From NCBI RefSeq assembly GCF_012933445.1, contig NZ_JABBNC010000020.1, forward strand, positions 97,211 to 161,210: a DNA stretch of 64,000 bases, written 5' to 3'. Source of the DNA: Actinoplanes sp. TBRC 11911. Its GTDB lineage: Bacteria > Actinomycetota > Actinomycetes > Mycobacteriales > Micromonosporaceae. The notes below the pieces were generated by a model. It was not told the DNA's origin. It did not search any database and was given only the letters and a program-made list of their open reading frames with translations. This document shows positions 34,944-43,610 of this stretch, one piece after another (positions within the stretch are counted from its first letter, which is position 1; each line of letters starts with the position of its first letter). The position numbers were made by a program, and so were the translations under genes.

Positions 34944-36073
34944 TCGAAGTCCGAAAACGAGTCATACTTTATGCGGATTGAGGGGACTTGGAGCTCGGCC
35001 AGCGTCTTAAGCGTGGCCTTGACCATCGGACCCGAACCCGAGACGAAGAAATCGTGCTCGTTCCACGGCCCGTAACGCGCCACCACGTCCGAGATCATGC
35101 CCTGCTCACCCGGATAGGTCGGGTCGTCGCTGCACGCGGTGACCACCGACAGCCAGGGATAGCGCGCCGCCAGCCGGTTCAGCTCGGCCAGGTCGTACAG
35201 GTCCTCGCGGTTCTTCGCCCCGAAAAAGACATGCACCCAGCGCGTCCGGTTGTAACGGGTCAGCTCCTCCAGCAGCGACTTGATCGGGGCCAGGCCGGTG
35301 CCGCCGGCGATGAAGACCGCGTCGCGCGTGGAACGGCGGTCCAGGTTCATGGTGCCCATCGGAGCGGCCAGCCGGATCATGTCGCCCACCTCCAACCGGC
35401 GTACCAGGGCGCCGGAGACGTAACCCGCTCCCACGGCGCGGACGTGGAACTCGAGCGTGTTGTCGCGGCGCGGGGCGTTGGCCACCGAATATGTGCGCCA
35501 GAGCCGTGGCTGGAACCGCGGGACTTCGAGGCTGAGGTACTGGCCCGCGCGGAACTCCAGCGGCTGCATCGGCTGCACGGTGAAGACCGCGAGGTCCTTG
35601 GCGCGGCGTTCGTGCGCCACCACCTCGGCATACCAGTACGGCGGGTTCGCGTCGGCCTCGGCGCCGGCGATCATGCGGGCGGCGATCACCGCGTACGCGT
35701 CCGCCCACGCCTGGTCGTACTCGACACTCCACTGCTCACCGGCGTGCGCCCGCATCGCCTCGATCAGCGCGCCGCCCACGACCTCGTAGTGTTCTGGTTC
35801 CACGTGGAACTTGCGGTGGTCGCGCCCGAGGCCCTTCAGGTACTCGTCGAACTTCTCCGGATCCTCGAGCGACTGGACCGCGGTGACGATGGCTCCGAGC
35901 AGCCGTGATCGCTGCACGTCCATGTGGACCGGGAAGAGATCGCGTAGATCCGGGTGGGACAGGAAGATACGCGCGTAGAAATAGCTGGCGACCTTGTCCT
36001 GCTGCTCCTCGACCAGGGTCCAGCTCTCCTTGAGCAAGCGTGCGAGGTCTCCCATGGGGTCAAGCCTTGTCAC
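34937..36073 (-). CDS. Flavohemoglobin-type protein (globin plus FAD/NAD(P) reductase)
   Basis: The 378-aa protein begins with a globin domain (residues about 8-135; HRKFHVEPEHYEVVGGALIE carries the proximal His region) followed by a ferredoxin-reductase-like module: FRAGQYLSLEVPRFQPRLWRTYSVANAP (FAD), VFIAGGTGLAPIKSLLEELT (NAD(P)-binding) and FFVSGSGPMVKATLKTLAEL. This is the HMP-type architecture that turns nitric oxide and oxygen into nitrate. The first ATG (36073) and an ATG six codons in are both possible. It converges with the XRE-deformylase gene. Expression under NO or oxygen stress is likely from family knowledge. Confidence 0.92.
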   Translation of the reverse strand: MTRLDPMGDLARLLKESWTLVEEQQDKVASYFYARIFLSHPDLRDLFPVHMDVQRSRLLGAIVTAVQSLEDPEKFDEYLKGLGRDHRKFHVEPEHYEVVGGALIEAMRAHAGEQWSVEYDQAWADAYAVIAARMIAGAEADANPPYWYAEVVAHERRAKDLAVFTVQPMQPLEFRAGQYLSLEVPRFQPRLWRTYSVANAPRRDNTLEFHVRAVGAGYVSGALVRRLEVGDMIRLAAPMGTMNLDRRSTRDAVFIAGGTGLAPIKSLLEELTRYNRTRWVHVFFGAKNREDLYDLAELNRLAARYPWLSVVTACSDDPTYPGEQGMISDVVARYGPWNEHDFFVSGSGPMVKATLKTLAELQVPSIRIKYDSFSDFDQ

Positions 36074-36186
36074 GGCGGTCGGATAGATGACGCACGAAAC
36101 GTGCGACTCGTCTCATTCATGCCGTCACGTTTGCCGCTTTTCAACCGTTTACGATCAGCCCTTCGAGGGACTTCTACAGTGGTCGC

Positions 36187-36960
36187 GTGACACTTGATCG
36201 AGCGCCGGGCACCCGCCGGGTCCTCACCACAGAGATCGTCATCGTTCTGCTGTTATCGCTGGGCCAGAGCGCGATCTATGCGGTGGTCTCCCTGATCGCC
36301 AAGCTGACGGCCGGCAAACCCCTCTCGCAGCAGGCCGCCGTCCTGAACGCCTCGCAGTCGCCACGGCCGTACCTCGATCTGACCTACCAGCTGCTCGGCA
36401 TCTTCTTCTCGCTGATCCCGGTGGCGCTGGCGCTCTATCTTCTGTCCCGCGACCGTCTCTCGCCGCGGCGAACACTCGGCCTGACGGCCACACGACCCGG
36501 CTTCGACTTGGGTTTCGGTGTGTTGCTGGCCGCCTGCATCGGGATTCCCGGGCTGGGGCTTGTGTACGTCGGGAGGTTGCTCGGCATCAGCGCGCAGATC
36601 GTGCCGTCCGCCCTGAATTCGCTGTGGTGGACGGTCCCGGTGCTGATCCTGTCGGCGATCGAGAACGCGATACTGGAAGAGGTGGTCGTCGTCGGCTACC
36701 TGATCACCCGGTTGCGGTCGATGAACGTGTCGCTGCCGTGGGTGATCGCGTGCTCGGCGGTGCTGCGCGGGTCCTACCACCTGTACCAGGGGTTCGGCGC
36801 GTTCGTGGGGAACGCCGTGCTGGGCGTGATCTTCGCGCTGTTCTTCCTCCGGTTCAAGCGGGTGATGCCGTTGATCGTGGCGCACAGCCTGATCGACACC
36901 GTCGCCTTTATCGGATATGACCTGCTAAAGGATCAGTCCTGGCTTTCTTTCCTGCGGTAG
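36187..36960 (+). CDS. CPBP-family intramembrane metalloprotease
   Basis: The 257-aa protein has about seven membrane spans with the CPBP (Abi/Rce1-like) motifs: motif 1 NAILEEVVVVGYLITRLR (EE and Arg), motif 2 GSYHLYQGFGAFVGN (His) and motif 3 AHSLIDT (His/Asp). It would cleave membrane-bound substrates; actinobacterial members have no known substrate. GTG at 36187 starts the frame, 113 bp from the divergent flavohemoprotein. The gene overlaps the convergent Lys-rich protein gene by 28 bp. Confidence 0.9.
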   Translation: MTLDRAPGTRRVLTTEIVIVLLLSLGQSAIYAVVSLIAKLTAGKPLSQQAAVLNASQSPRPYLDLTYQLLGIFFSLIPVALALYLLSRDRLSPRRTLGLTATRPGFDLGFGVLLAACIGIPGLGLVYVGRLLGISAQIVPSALNSLWWTVPVLILSAIENAILEEVVVVGYLITRLRSMNVSLPWVIACSAVLRGSYHLYQGFGAFVGNAVLGVIFALFFLRFKRVMPLIVAHSLIDTVAFIGYDLLKDQSWLSFLR

Positions 36961-38135
36961 TAGGCGTCGGCGCGGGCCGCCGCGCTCGCGGCGGCGTTGG
37001 TGCCGGTCAGCAGGGCCGTCAGGAAGGCCGTGCCCGGGAACAGGCGGCCGGCGAGCTTGACCAGGGCCCAGCCGGCGGTCTGGGCGGCAGCGATCCGCAC
37101 CAGGGTTGATTTGCTGCTGCCGTGCCCGGACCTGATGGCGTCGCGGGCCAGCTCGACCGTCGGGTGGACGCGCGCGATGACCAGGAGGTCGGCGGCCCGG
37201 TCCGGGTCGGTGGGGTCGAATCCGTACGCGGCCGCCACGTGCAGGGTCAGCTCGGCCTCGGTGATTCCGGCGCTCGCCAGGATAGCGGCGGGGGCGTAGG
37301 AGCCGGCCAGGGCGCTGATGGCGCTGCCGATCGTGCCGACGCGGGTGAATTGGCGTGCGGCCAGGTGAGACAGGGCTTGGTTGGTGGCGTTCGGGTAGGA
37401 AGCGCGGGTTTCGGTGGCCCAGTCGCTGGCTCGGTGGCCCAAGGTTTGGACCGCCGCCAGGGCCAGGAGTTCGGGCGCGCGGCCTGGGTTGGCGATGAGG
37501 CTCGCCCAGGGGTCGCTTGGGGTTTGTCCCTCGTGTGGGGTGATCTCGGCGAGGGTGGGGGTCAGGGCTTCCGATTTTTCGGTCGTGCGCTTGACGGGGA
37601 TGTTTGCCTTCGCCGGCCGTTTCGGGGGCTCGGCCTTCTTGGCCGCTGTGGCTGTGTTTGGCGCGGCCTTCCTTGCGGGGGCGGCCTTCGCAGCCTTGGC
37701 TGGCGCCGTGGTTGCCGCTTTGGTCTTCCTGCCTACCGGGGTCGGCTGGTCGGCCGAGGTGTTGGCCGCGTTCGGTGCCGGGGTTGCCTTGTCCGCCGGG
37801 GTGGCCTTCCGCGCCGGGGTTGTCCCGTTGGCCGAGGCGGGCTGCTGCTTCGGGGCTGCCTTCTTGGCCGGGGGCTTGGTCGCCTTCGTGGCCGGGGGCT
37901 CGCTCGCGGTGGGCGCGGGTGCTGCGGTTGTGGGGCGCGGCCGACGCGTACGGGAAGGGGCCTTGGTCTCGTCGGGGTGATTTTCCGCACCCGGAGCCTG
38001 GAACGTCACCGCGGGAGCCACCTTCCGAGCCCGTCGGATGCCTCGCTCCGCGGGCTGGTCATCGGTACCAGCATCGGTGGGCGCACTGAACGCGGGCCGG
38101 GCAGTGCGCCGCCTTTCAGGCACGTTCTCGTCCAT
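36933..38135 (-). CDS. Lys/Ala/Pro-rich protein with C-terminal helical domain
   Basis: The 400-aa protein has an N-terminal half made of histone-H1-like Lys-Ala-Pro repeats (ARKAAPNTATAAKKAEPPKR, PAKKAAPKQQPASANGTT). The C-terminal half (residues about 215-390) is helical and Ala-rich with GFDPTDPDRAADLLVIARVH, which resembles the EcsC-type fold. The charged half could bind DNA or acidic polymers. ATG at 38133-38135 is chosen. No close relatives of known function are recognised. The long plus-strand open frame across the same region (37414-37980) is a shadow. Confidence 0.7.
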   Translation of the reverse strand: MDENVPERRRTARPAFSAPTDAGTDDQPAERGIRRARKVAPAVTFQAPGAENHPDETKAPSRTRRPRPTTAAPAPTASEPPATKATKPPAKKAAPKQQPASANGTTPARKATPADKATPAPNAANTSADQPTPVGRKTKAATTAPAKAAKAAPARKAAPNTATAAKKAEPPKRPAKANIPVKRTTEKSEALTPTLAEITPHEGQTPSDPWASLIANPGRAPELLALAAVQTLGHRASDWATETRASYPNATNQALSHLAARQFTRVGTIGSAISALAGSYAPAAILASAGITEAELTLHVAAAYGFDPTDPDRAADLLVIARVHPTVELARDAIRSGHGSSKSTLVRIAAAQTAGWALVKLAGRLFPGTAFLTALLTGTNAAASAAARADAYYRRKESQD

Positions 38136-38277
38136 GCCGTGCGAGCCTAGCCGTTGTGGCGATATTTCACCTGTTGGAGCCCACTGCGCCACCTGCGCCG
38201 CGCGGCGGGTCGCAACCTCTTTGTGCGGCGCTCGGCAGGTCCGGTATCCTCAACCGTCGGTGGCCCGAGGTCACCGG

Positions 38278-38368
38278 GGAGACTTCGCCTAGTCTGGTCT
38301 ATGGCGCCGCACTGCTAATGCGGTTGGGGTTTTAAAGCCCCTCCCGGGTTCGAATCCCGGAGTCTCCG
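38278..38368 (+). tRNA. tRNA-Ser (GCU anticodon)
   Basis: The 91-nt class II tRNA begins GGAGACT and ends AGTCTCC with discriminator G. The anticodon loop CTGCTAA gives GCU. A long variable arm and T arm CGGGTTCGAATCCCG are present. It is followed 36 bp later by tRNA-Arg. Confidence 0.95.
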
Positions 38369-38404
38369 CGTGTGAGGCCGGTGTGTATGCTGGCAAAGCA
38401 CTGA

Positions 38405-38477
38405 GCGCCCGTAGCTCAATGGATAGAGCATCTGACTACGGATCAGAAGGTTAGGGGTTCGAGTCCCTTCGGGCGCA
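38405..38477 (+). tRNA. tRNA-Arg (ACG anticodon), probable attB site
   Basis: The 73-nt tRNA begins GCGCCCG and ends CGGGCGC with discriminator A. The anticodon loop is CTACGGA (ACG). The 3' half (CTACGGATCAGA at 38436-38447, AGGTTAGGGGTTCGAG at 38448-38463) is repeated at 62467-62524, the candidate right end of the integrated element. CCA is not encoded. Confidence 0.95.
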
Positions 38478-38484
38478 CTGTAAG

Positions 38485-38541
38485 AAACCTGGATCCACCT
38501 GGAAAACCTGGAACCCGTGCCGACGGGGATCCAGGTTTTTT
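38485..38541 (+). terminator. Rho-independent terminator after tRNA-Arg
   Basis: AAACCTGGATCC (38485-38496) pairs with GGATCCAGGTTT (38527-38538), and the right arm runs into six T residues. The loop contains further ACCTGG/ACCTGG repeats. Confidence 0.8.
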
Positions 38542-38545
38542 CGTA

Positions 38546-38581
38546 TGTGGGTCATGTGTGGGTCACGTCTGTGACCCACAC
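38546..38581. repeat. Three copies of TGTGGGTCA, two direct and one inverted
   Basis: TGTGGGTCA occurs at 38546 and 38557, and as TGACCCACA at 38572, forming a perfect 11-bp hairpin (38556-38581). Its location between the attachment site and the integrase gene fits arm-type integrase or regulator binding sites. Confidence 0.6.
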
Positions 38582-38923
38582 TCGGGGCTTCTTGCATCGG
38601 TGTTGACCTGGACTTATTGGGTTGATAGCGCCGGATTCGCAAACGGATGACGCGAATCCGGCCTTTTGTGTGCCCGAGTGCAGCCGTACGTCTGATGATC
38701 TTGCGTCGGCGTCGCTACTACGGTGTTGCGGTGTTTATGTCCACCATGGACGAATTTCATCGCGTTGGCCTGGCGCGCTGGCGGTCTCCTCGCCAATACA
38801 CCGGAACGGGGCCACAGCTCCGGGCTTGTCGTAGCCGTCTCCGCCAGCAGGCCCCCGCCGGATGTGCTCGTTGGCAGAGGCATCTGGCTGGGCCATCGAC
38901 GAGGGGTGCGGGGTACGCCGGCT

Positions 38924-40216
38924 GTGGGTAGGGCAAACGATGCCGGCCTGGTGTATCGGCGGTGTGCCTGCCGGGCTGAGCAGTCGAAACGCCAGCTCGG
39001 CGCGCGTTGCCCGCAGCTGGTAGATGAGCTCCACGGTCGGTGGTACTTCGCGCTCCAGATGCCAGGGCCGGACGAGCGTCGGGTTCGGGTTCGCCGTGGT
39101 GGCTTCTCCAGCCGTGCCGACGCGGAGCGTGCCTGCTGGGAGTTCCGGGAGACACCCGGGAACGAGGCGGCGGGGATGTGGACGGTCCGCCGCTGGCTGG
39201 AGTTCTGGCTCTCGGTGCAGAAGGATCGAGTGCGGCCCTCGACGATGGTCATGTACGGGGACGCCGTGCGTCTCTACTTGATCCCCGCGCTGGGGCATCA
39301 CAAGATGCGTAGCCTTCGCCCCCGGGATGCCCAGCGGGCGATGGACAAGATCTCCCGTTCGTTCATCCGCGGCGGCAGGTTGATCTCTCCGGGGAGTCTG
39401 AACGGGATTCGAGCCGTGCTCCGCACGGCGCTGGCTGAGGCGCGTCGGCAGGGCGTGATCCATGCCAACCCGGCTCGAGGGTTGCGGCTGCCGTCCGGTG
39501 CCCAGCCGCTCGCTGTTGTCTGGGACGACGAGCGCGAGAAGGGGTGGAAGAACACCGGGGCTCGTCCTCGGGTCGCGGTGTGGGATCTCCACCACGTCGG
39601 GGGTTTTCTGAGCTCGGTCCAGACCGACCCGCTCTTCGCGTTGTGGTGGCTGGTCGCGTTGCGTGGCCCCCGCAGAGGCGAGGTCGTTGGGCTGCGGTGG
39701 GAGGACGTCGACCTCGCGGCGGGTGAGATCACGATCCGCGAGCAGGTCGTCCTCGTTCGTGGTGTGGAGATCGTGGGACCGCCGAAGTCGGCTGGCGGGG
39801 TCCGGGTGTTGACGCTCGACAGGTTCAGCGTGGCGCTGCTGTCGGCGTTGTGGCGCGAACAGAAACGACGGTTCGGCTGGGTCAGCCCGAAGGACAGGGT
39901 GTTCGTCCACGCGGACGGGCGCCGCCTGCGGCCTGACTGGGTGACGCGCCGGTTCACCAAACTGGTCGACGAACTCGGCCTACCACCGGTGCGGTTCCAC
40001 GATCTACGGCACGGTGCTGCAGGCATTGGCTCGGCCGCCGGCATGGATCTCAAACAGATCCAGCAGGATCTGGGCCACTCCAACCCATGGACGACGGTCA
40101 AGACGTACGCGACCGTGTTCAAGCAGATCGCGACAGCGGCTGTGCAGAAGTCAGCCGATCTGCTTCTGAGCCACGTCAACCTGAGGGCGGATTTGGCGAG
40201 CGCCTACCAGGCGTGA
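38924..40216 (+). CDS. int: Tyrosine-type site-specific integrase
   Basis: The 430-aa protein has an N-terminal SAM-like DNA-binding part (WTVRRWLEFWLSVQKDRVRP, TMVMYGDAVRLYLIPALGHH) and a C-terminal catalytic domain. The catalytic residues are in ALRGPRRGEVVGLRWEDVDL (Arg), FHDLRHGAAGIGSAAGMDLK (H-x2-R) and KTYATVFK (Tyr). GTG at 38924 is the proposed start; the frame extends to 38723 but the extra residues are low-complexity. The location immediately downstream of tRNA-Arg fits integration at the tRNA 3' end. Architecture is close to the second integrase at 44219. Confidence 0.92.
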   Translation: MGRANDAGLVYRRCACRAEQSKRQLGARCPQLVDELHGRWYFALQMPGPDERRVRVRRGGFSSRADAERACWEFRETPGNEAAGMWTVRRWLEFWLSVQKDRVRPSTMVMYGDAVRLYLIPALGHHKMRSLRPRDAQRAMDKISRSFIRGGRLISPGSLNGIRAVLRTALAEARRQGVIHANPARGLRLPSGAQPLAVVWDDEREKGWKNTGARPRVAVWDLHHVGGFLSSVQTDPLFALWWLVALRGPRRGEVVGLRWEDVDLAAGEITIREQVVLVRGVEIVGPPKSAGGVRVLTLDRFSVALLSALWREQKRRFGWVSPKDRVFVHADGRRLRPDWVTRRFTKLVDELGLPPVRFHDLRHGAAGIGSAAGMDLKQIQQDLGHSNPWTTVKTYATVFKQIATAAVQKSADLLLSHVNLRADLASAYQA

Positions 40217-40422
40217 ATCTGCATGCGGTGGGTGACTATGCACACGGGGAAGCCGGCATGCTCGGTTCGCGTCGAGTCTCCAATAGCGTGATTGCGCGCG
40301 CGTCGTTTGGCCACACGGTCAGATGACCCTTCCCAGCCTCGCTCAACGATGCGGCTGCCTCGGTCACCATAAGTGACGACCCAAGGCTAGTGGCATCGCC
40401 CCGGACGACACGAATGCCCTTT

Positions 40423-42402
40423 TTATTGCGGCATGGCAAGTTCCTCCAGTGTCTTGGCGGTGTCGAGCCAAATGTCATTCGGGAGAATCCCGCCGCCGCT
40501 TGGCAGCCGGCTCCAACCAAGGTCCTCGCCCAGCCGGCCTCCAGCGACACTCACGGCTTCGACCGCGGCCTGGAGCGCGGTCGGGTCACGCGCTACCTTC
40601 GCGGCAATGAGAGGATGCGCGTCGGTCTCCGCTGCGATGTCCCTGGCCAAGCCTTCGGCCACAGGGCTTCGATGGAGTGGCATATGGTCGACGATAAGTA
40701 TGTGCGGGCGACGAAGCCCGGCGATGTTGGCGAGGGAACCTAGAGCCCGTCCCTTGTCTTCTTCCGCCTCTCTCATTTCGTCGCGCTCCGCGGTGGTGTC
40801 GGCGCCGTTTTGCTCGGCCGCCTCGAACTTGGCCTGAGCGGCTGCAGATGCAGCGGTTGTTTCCTTGAGCCGACTCAGCCGGGCCTCGAATCCTGGATGA
40901 CTGATTAGTGCCGATGCGAGGCGGAGGACCTCGAACGTTTGCCAGGCGTCCTCGATCGGTTCTTCGCCTAGGGCGAGCGCCTCGACGAGCAGGGGGCAAA
41001 GGAGTGTGTGGAGCCGGGCACTGCCAATTTCGCTTGTATACACTCTGTCAGCGTCCAACGCCTCGACCAAAGGTTCCTGCTCGTATCTGTAGCGATGAGG
41101 GCCTTGAGCTTTGAGTACTCGGGCGAGCAGGTCGTAGCGTTGCGCGGCGACCGCAGCGATTCCTGCTGCGTAGTACAGGAACGTGCCGGCTATTCGTTTG
41201 ATCGACAGAAGGGCCGTGAGGCCGTTTCCTCGGACCGTTGTTGAAAAGCGTGTCAGCTCGTTGAGCCACCATTCGTCGGTGGTGGGGCTGCCCCAGTAGG
41301 CGAGCGTCGCAACAAGCGCGCTGCAGAGCTTGCTCGCCTCCTCGACTCGGCCGAGGATCGCCGCGTAGCCGCCGTACGCGGTGTCGCTCTGGTAGTCGGG
41401 TAGCCGGAAGTCGGGAAGGTCGTGCAGTCTGCTGAACTCTCGGTTGAGTCTGTCGTGGAGCCCGATCGCCACCTGCCGCCCCGCAAGCTCGCGCTTCGCC
41501 GTCTCGACCGCGACCGCGACAGTCATGGGATGGCGTGAATTGCGGGCCGTTAGGGCGTCGACCGCGTCCGCGAGCTCACCGAACGCCGTGTCGGCAGTCG
41601 CCGGCAGCAGCAGTCCACTCTTCCGTATGCGAAGCTCGGTAGCCTCCTGCGTCGGTTGACCCGGCTCGATCCATGTGAGGGTGAAGCGTGACGGGTAGTG
41701 TCTGGAGATCGCGTCACGCAGCGCCGGGTCGTACGTGGAGGACCAACCGGCGATGATGAGCCCGTAGTTCTCCAGGATGCGCTGAAGCAGCCGCTCGGTC
41801 TCCGGTTGGTAAGCGTTCAACTCGGCGGTCGTGTTCAGCATCGAGGTCGGATTCAGATAGTCCCCGTGCAGGTGAACGATGCAGCAGTCGAGCGTGTGCA
41901 ACGGAGCCAAGCCTTCAACCTCCGCAGGCGTGGCTACGACCGTGGGCTCGATACCCTCCGCGCGTATCGCCGTTTCCATCAGACGGTCAAAGTTCATGGT
42001 CACGATGACCCTGACCGCACCCGTGCGCACCATCCGCGCGATCGCCAGATGCGCGGCTGTCGGGGCCTTTCTTCCCGCCTCGACATCCTCGCTCGTAGGC
42101 TCGAAATACGCGCGAAGGAGCCGTTGGCGCTCAAGCTGTGTCGGCGCGAGCCTTTCCAGCAGCGTCTCGTATCGCGGGGCCTGTTTGAATTGCTCCTCGT
42201 ACCAGACGACCGGGTCGCTGGCATCCGCACCAGACAGTTCTGCGACACGTGAGGTCAGGTCGGTGAGCACGCCCCAGGCGGTGGGTATGCCACTGGGAGC
42301 GGAAACTCCCGCGCCGAGCAGGAGCGCGTAGGCCCCGGGCGTCGCCCGTAGCGAAAAGGCGAGAGTCAGAAGGGCATCCTCGTCGCGTATGGATTGTGTC
42401 AC
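40423..42402 (-). CDS. SIR2-domain NADase-type defence protein
   Basis: The 659-aa protein has an N-terminal SIR2 domain with GAGVSAPSGIP (residues 30-40), TMNFDRLMETA (135-145) and the catalytic His in HLHGDY (177-182). These match the SIR2-family NAD-binding and hydrolysing motifs of phage-defence effectors such as DSR, Thoeris-like and short pAgo-associated proteins. The remaining 450 residues are helical with no recognised domain and may sense infection. It would deplete NAD+ on activation and cause abortive infection. There is no partner gene next to it on the same strand, so it could be a single-protein system (DSR-like). Confidence 0.82.
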   Translation of the reverse strand: MTQSIRDEDALLTLAFSLRATPGAYALLLGAGVSAPSGIPTAWGVLTDLTSRVAELSGADASDPVVWYEEQFKQAPRYETLLERLAPTQLERQRLLRAYFEPTSEDVEAGRKAPTAAHLAIARMVRTGAVRVIVTMNFDRLMETAIRAEGIEPTVVATPAEVEGLAPLHTLDCCIVHLHGDYLNPTSMLNTTAELNAYQPETERLLQRILENYGLIIAGWSSTYDPALRDAISRHYPSRFTLTWIEPGQPTQEATELRIRKSGLLLPATADTAFGELADAVDALTARNSRHPMTVAVAVETAKRELAGRQVAIGLHDRLNREFSRLHDLPDFRLPDYQSDTAYGGYAAILGRVEEASKLCSALVATLAYWGSPTTDEWWLNELTRFSTTVRGNGLTALLSIKRIAGTFLYYAAGIAAVAAQRYDLLARVLKAQGPHRYRYEQEPLVEALDADRVYTSEIGSARLHTLLCPLLVEALALGEEPIEDAWQTFEVLRLASALISHPGFEARLSRLKETTAASAAAQAKFEAAEQNGADTTAERDEMREAEEDKGRALGSLANIAGLRRPHILIVDHMPLHRSPVAEGLARDIAAETDAHPLIAAKVARDPTALQAAVEAVSVAGGRLGEDLGWSRLPSGGGILPNDIWLDTAKTLEELAMPQ

Positions 42403-42644
42403 GACACCACGCTATCTGTGGATCACCTTGTGCCATGGTCGGGGTCGCATCGGAGGGAGGGCCGATAGACCGGCGAATACATTGCGTAATGTGCGATGTC
42501 TCCTTCGGCGGAGTCCCGGATCTTCCGCTGAGCGGGTATCCGATCAACGAGGTCTGCGGACCCGGCGAACGCCGACGTTGAGGGCGAGGAGCGGCGACTG
42601 GTTTCGCGGCAACACAGCGATCGGTCTCCTCGTCGAGGACCAGG

Positions 42645-43067
42645 TCAATTTGTGCCGGCGTCGCCGCGGAGGCGTTGCAACTCGCTCCACCCGATGACGC
42701 TCGTGTTGACCCATCGATCACGTCTGGCGCCGGTCGCGTGCTCCGCTCGAAGCAACGCGGCATTCTCGGCGTTGCCACTGACCTGTCCGACAGGCGCATC
42801 GCGCTCGCTTCGGACCGTGATCGGATCCGGCAACGGCCAATCAGGGTCCAAATCGGGATGCTCAGCAGATTGTGCGTCTGCGACTTCGACTTCGCCGGCG
42901 AGATCGGCCTCGTGGACCGAGACGACGATCCCTGACGCTGTATTTGGGTCGACTCTGACCCACCGGATCCGCCACCTCCCGCTTCTTTGCACTCGGCCCA
43001 AATACTGCTCGACGGGCGTCATCCAGGCCAAGGCCATCACCGCAGCGTCTGGACGGAGGTACCGCAT
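42645..43067 (-). CDS. Hypothetical protein (140 aa)
   Basis: The protein starts MRYLRPDAAVMALAWMTPVE and contains VQRSGRWRIRWVRVDPNTAS and LDPDWPLPDPITV. It has no recognised domain. Composition (aliphatic core, Asp/Glu-rich middle) is that of a real protein. A longer start at 43100 would add 11 residues. The gap upstream (43068-43337) separates it from a divergent gene pair. The 242-bp stretch between it and the SIR2 gene contains nothing recognised. It may be a remnant or a small accessory gene of the island. Confidence 0.5.
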   Translation of the reverse strand: MRYLRPDAAVMALAWMTPVEQYLGRVQRSGRWRIRWVRVDPNTASGIVVSVHEADLAGEVEVADAQSAEHPDLDPDWPLPDPITVRSERDAPVGQVSGNAENAALLRAEHATGARRDRWVNTSVIGWSELQRLRGDAGTN

Positions 43068-43337
43068 CGAGCCAGTCTGAACGGCTGAGTTGCTAGCCAC
43101 AACCGGCCCCTCGGTGTGCTGCTACCTACACTGGCCTGGTTCGACTCGACGACGCGTCTGTTCCAGTGGGATCGTTCCGCATCGTCCTCAATGGCGGCCG
43201 ATGCGGCGCATGCGCTTCCGGGCAGCCCATTCGCCGGAGTGCGGCAGCGGGCCAGCTGAATGCCCCGTGGTTGGCCACCGTCGGGGTGGTTTCTGTTGTC
43301 GGCGTCGCGCCGCAGACTGTGAGCGGGAGGCGAAGCG

Positions 43338-43610
43338 ATGTCAGGTGAGTACGACCCGCTGACTGCTGCTCTAAGCACGGCAGCCGACCAGGACCAGCTA
43401 ACCGTTGAAATCGGCCTCGACGAGATCGCGAACCTAGTCGGGGTACTCCCGCCGTCCTGCTGGTCGCTGGCGACGTCCGCCGCCGTCATTATTGACGATC
43501 ACGAACACCCGCCTGACCTGGCCACCAAGGCGGGTCGGCTGCTCGCCGAGAGCGCCGCCAATGTAGACGCCCGGATTAGCGGTGCCACGCGGATCGTGAA
43601 TCTGGGATGA
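43338..43610 (+). CDS. Small DUF7662-like protein
   Basis: The 90-aa protein resembles DUF7662: YDPLTAALSTAADQDQLTVE, then IGLDEIANLVGVLPPS, i.e. strand-helix with a conserved I-x-x-L/I-x-G-x-L-P core. The aromatic tail of the family is less clear here. Such small proteins usually sit beside restriction-like or other nuclease genes. GGGAGG lies 8 bp before ATG 43338. It overlaps the next gene by 4 bp (ATGA), so the two are translated together. Confidence 0.6.
   Translation: MSGEYDPLTAALSTAADQDQLTVEIGLDEIANLVGVLPPSCWSLATSAAVIIDDHEHPPDLATKAGRLLAESAANVDARISGATRIVNLG

Noticed and set aside
37414..37980. Plus-strand Ala/Gly/Val-rich frame opposite the Lys-rich gene
   Set aside because: It mirrors the Lys/Ala/Pro repeats of the minus-strand gene, has no start signal and no domain.
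43037..43489. 150-aa minus-strand frame overlapping the DUF7662-like gene
   Set aside because: It overlaps two better supported frames; composition is low-complexity Ser/Ala/Arg.
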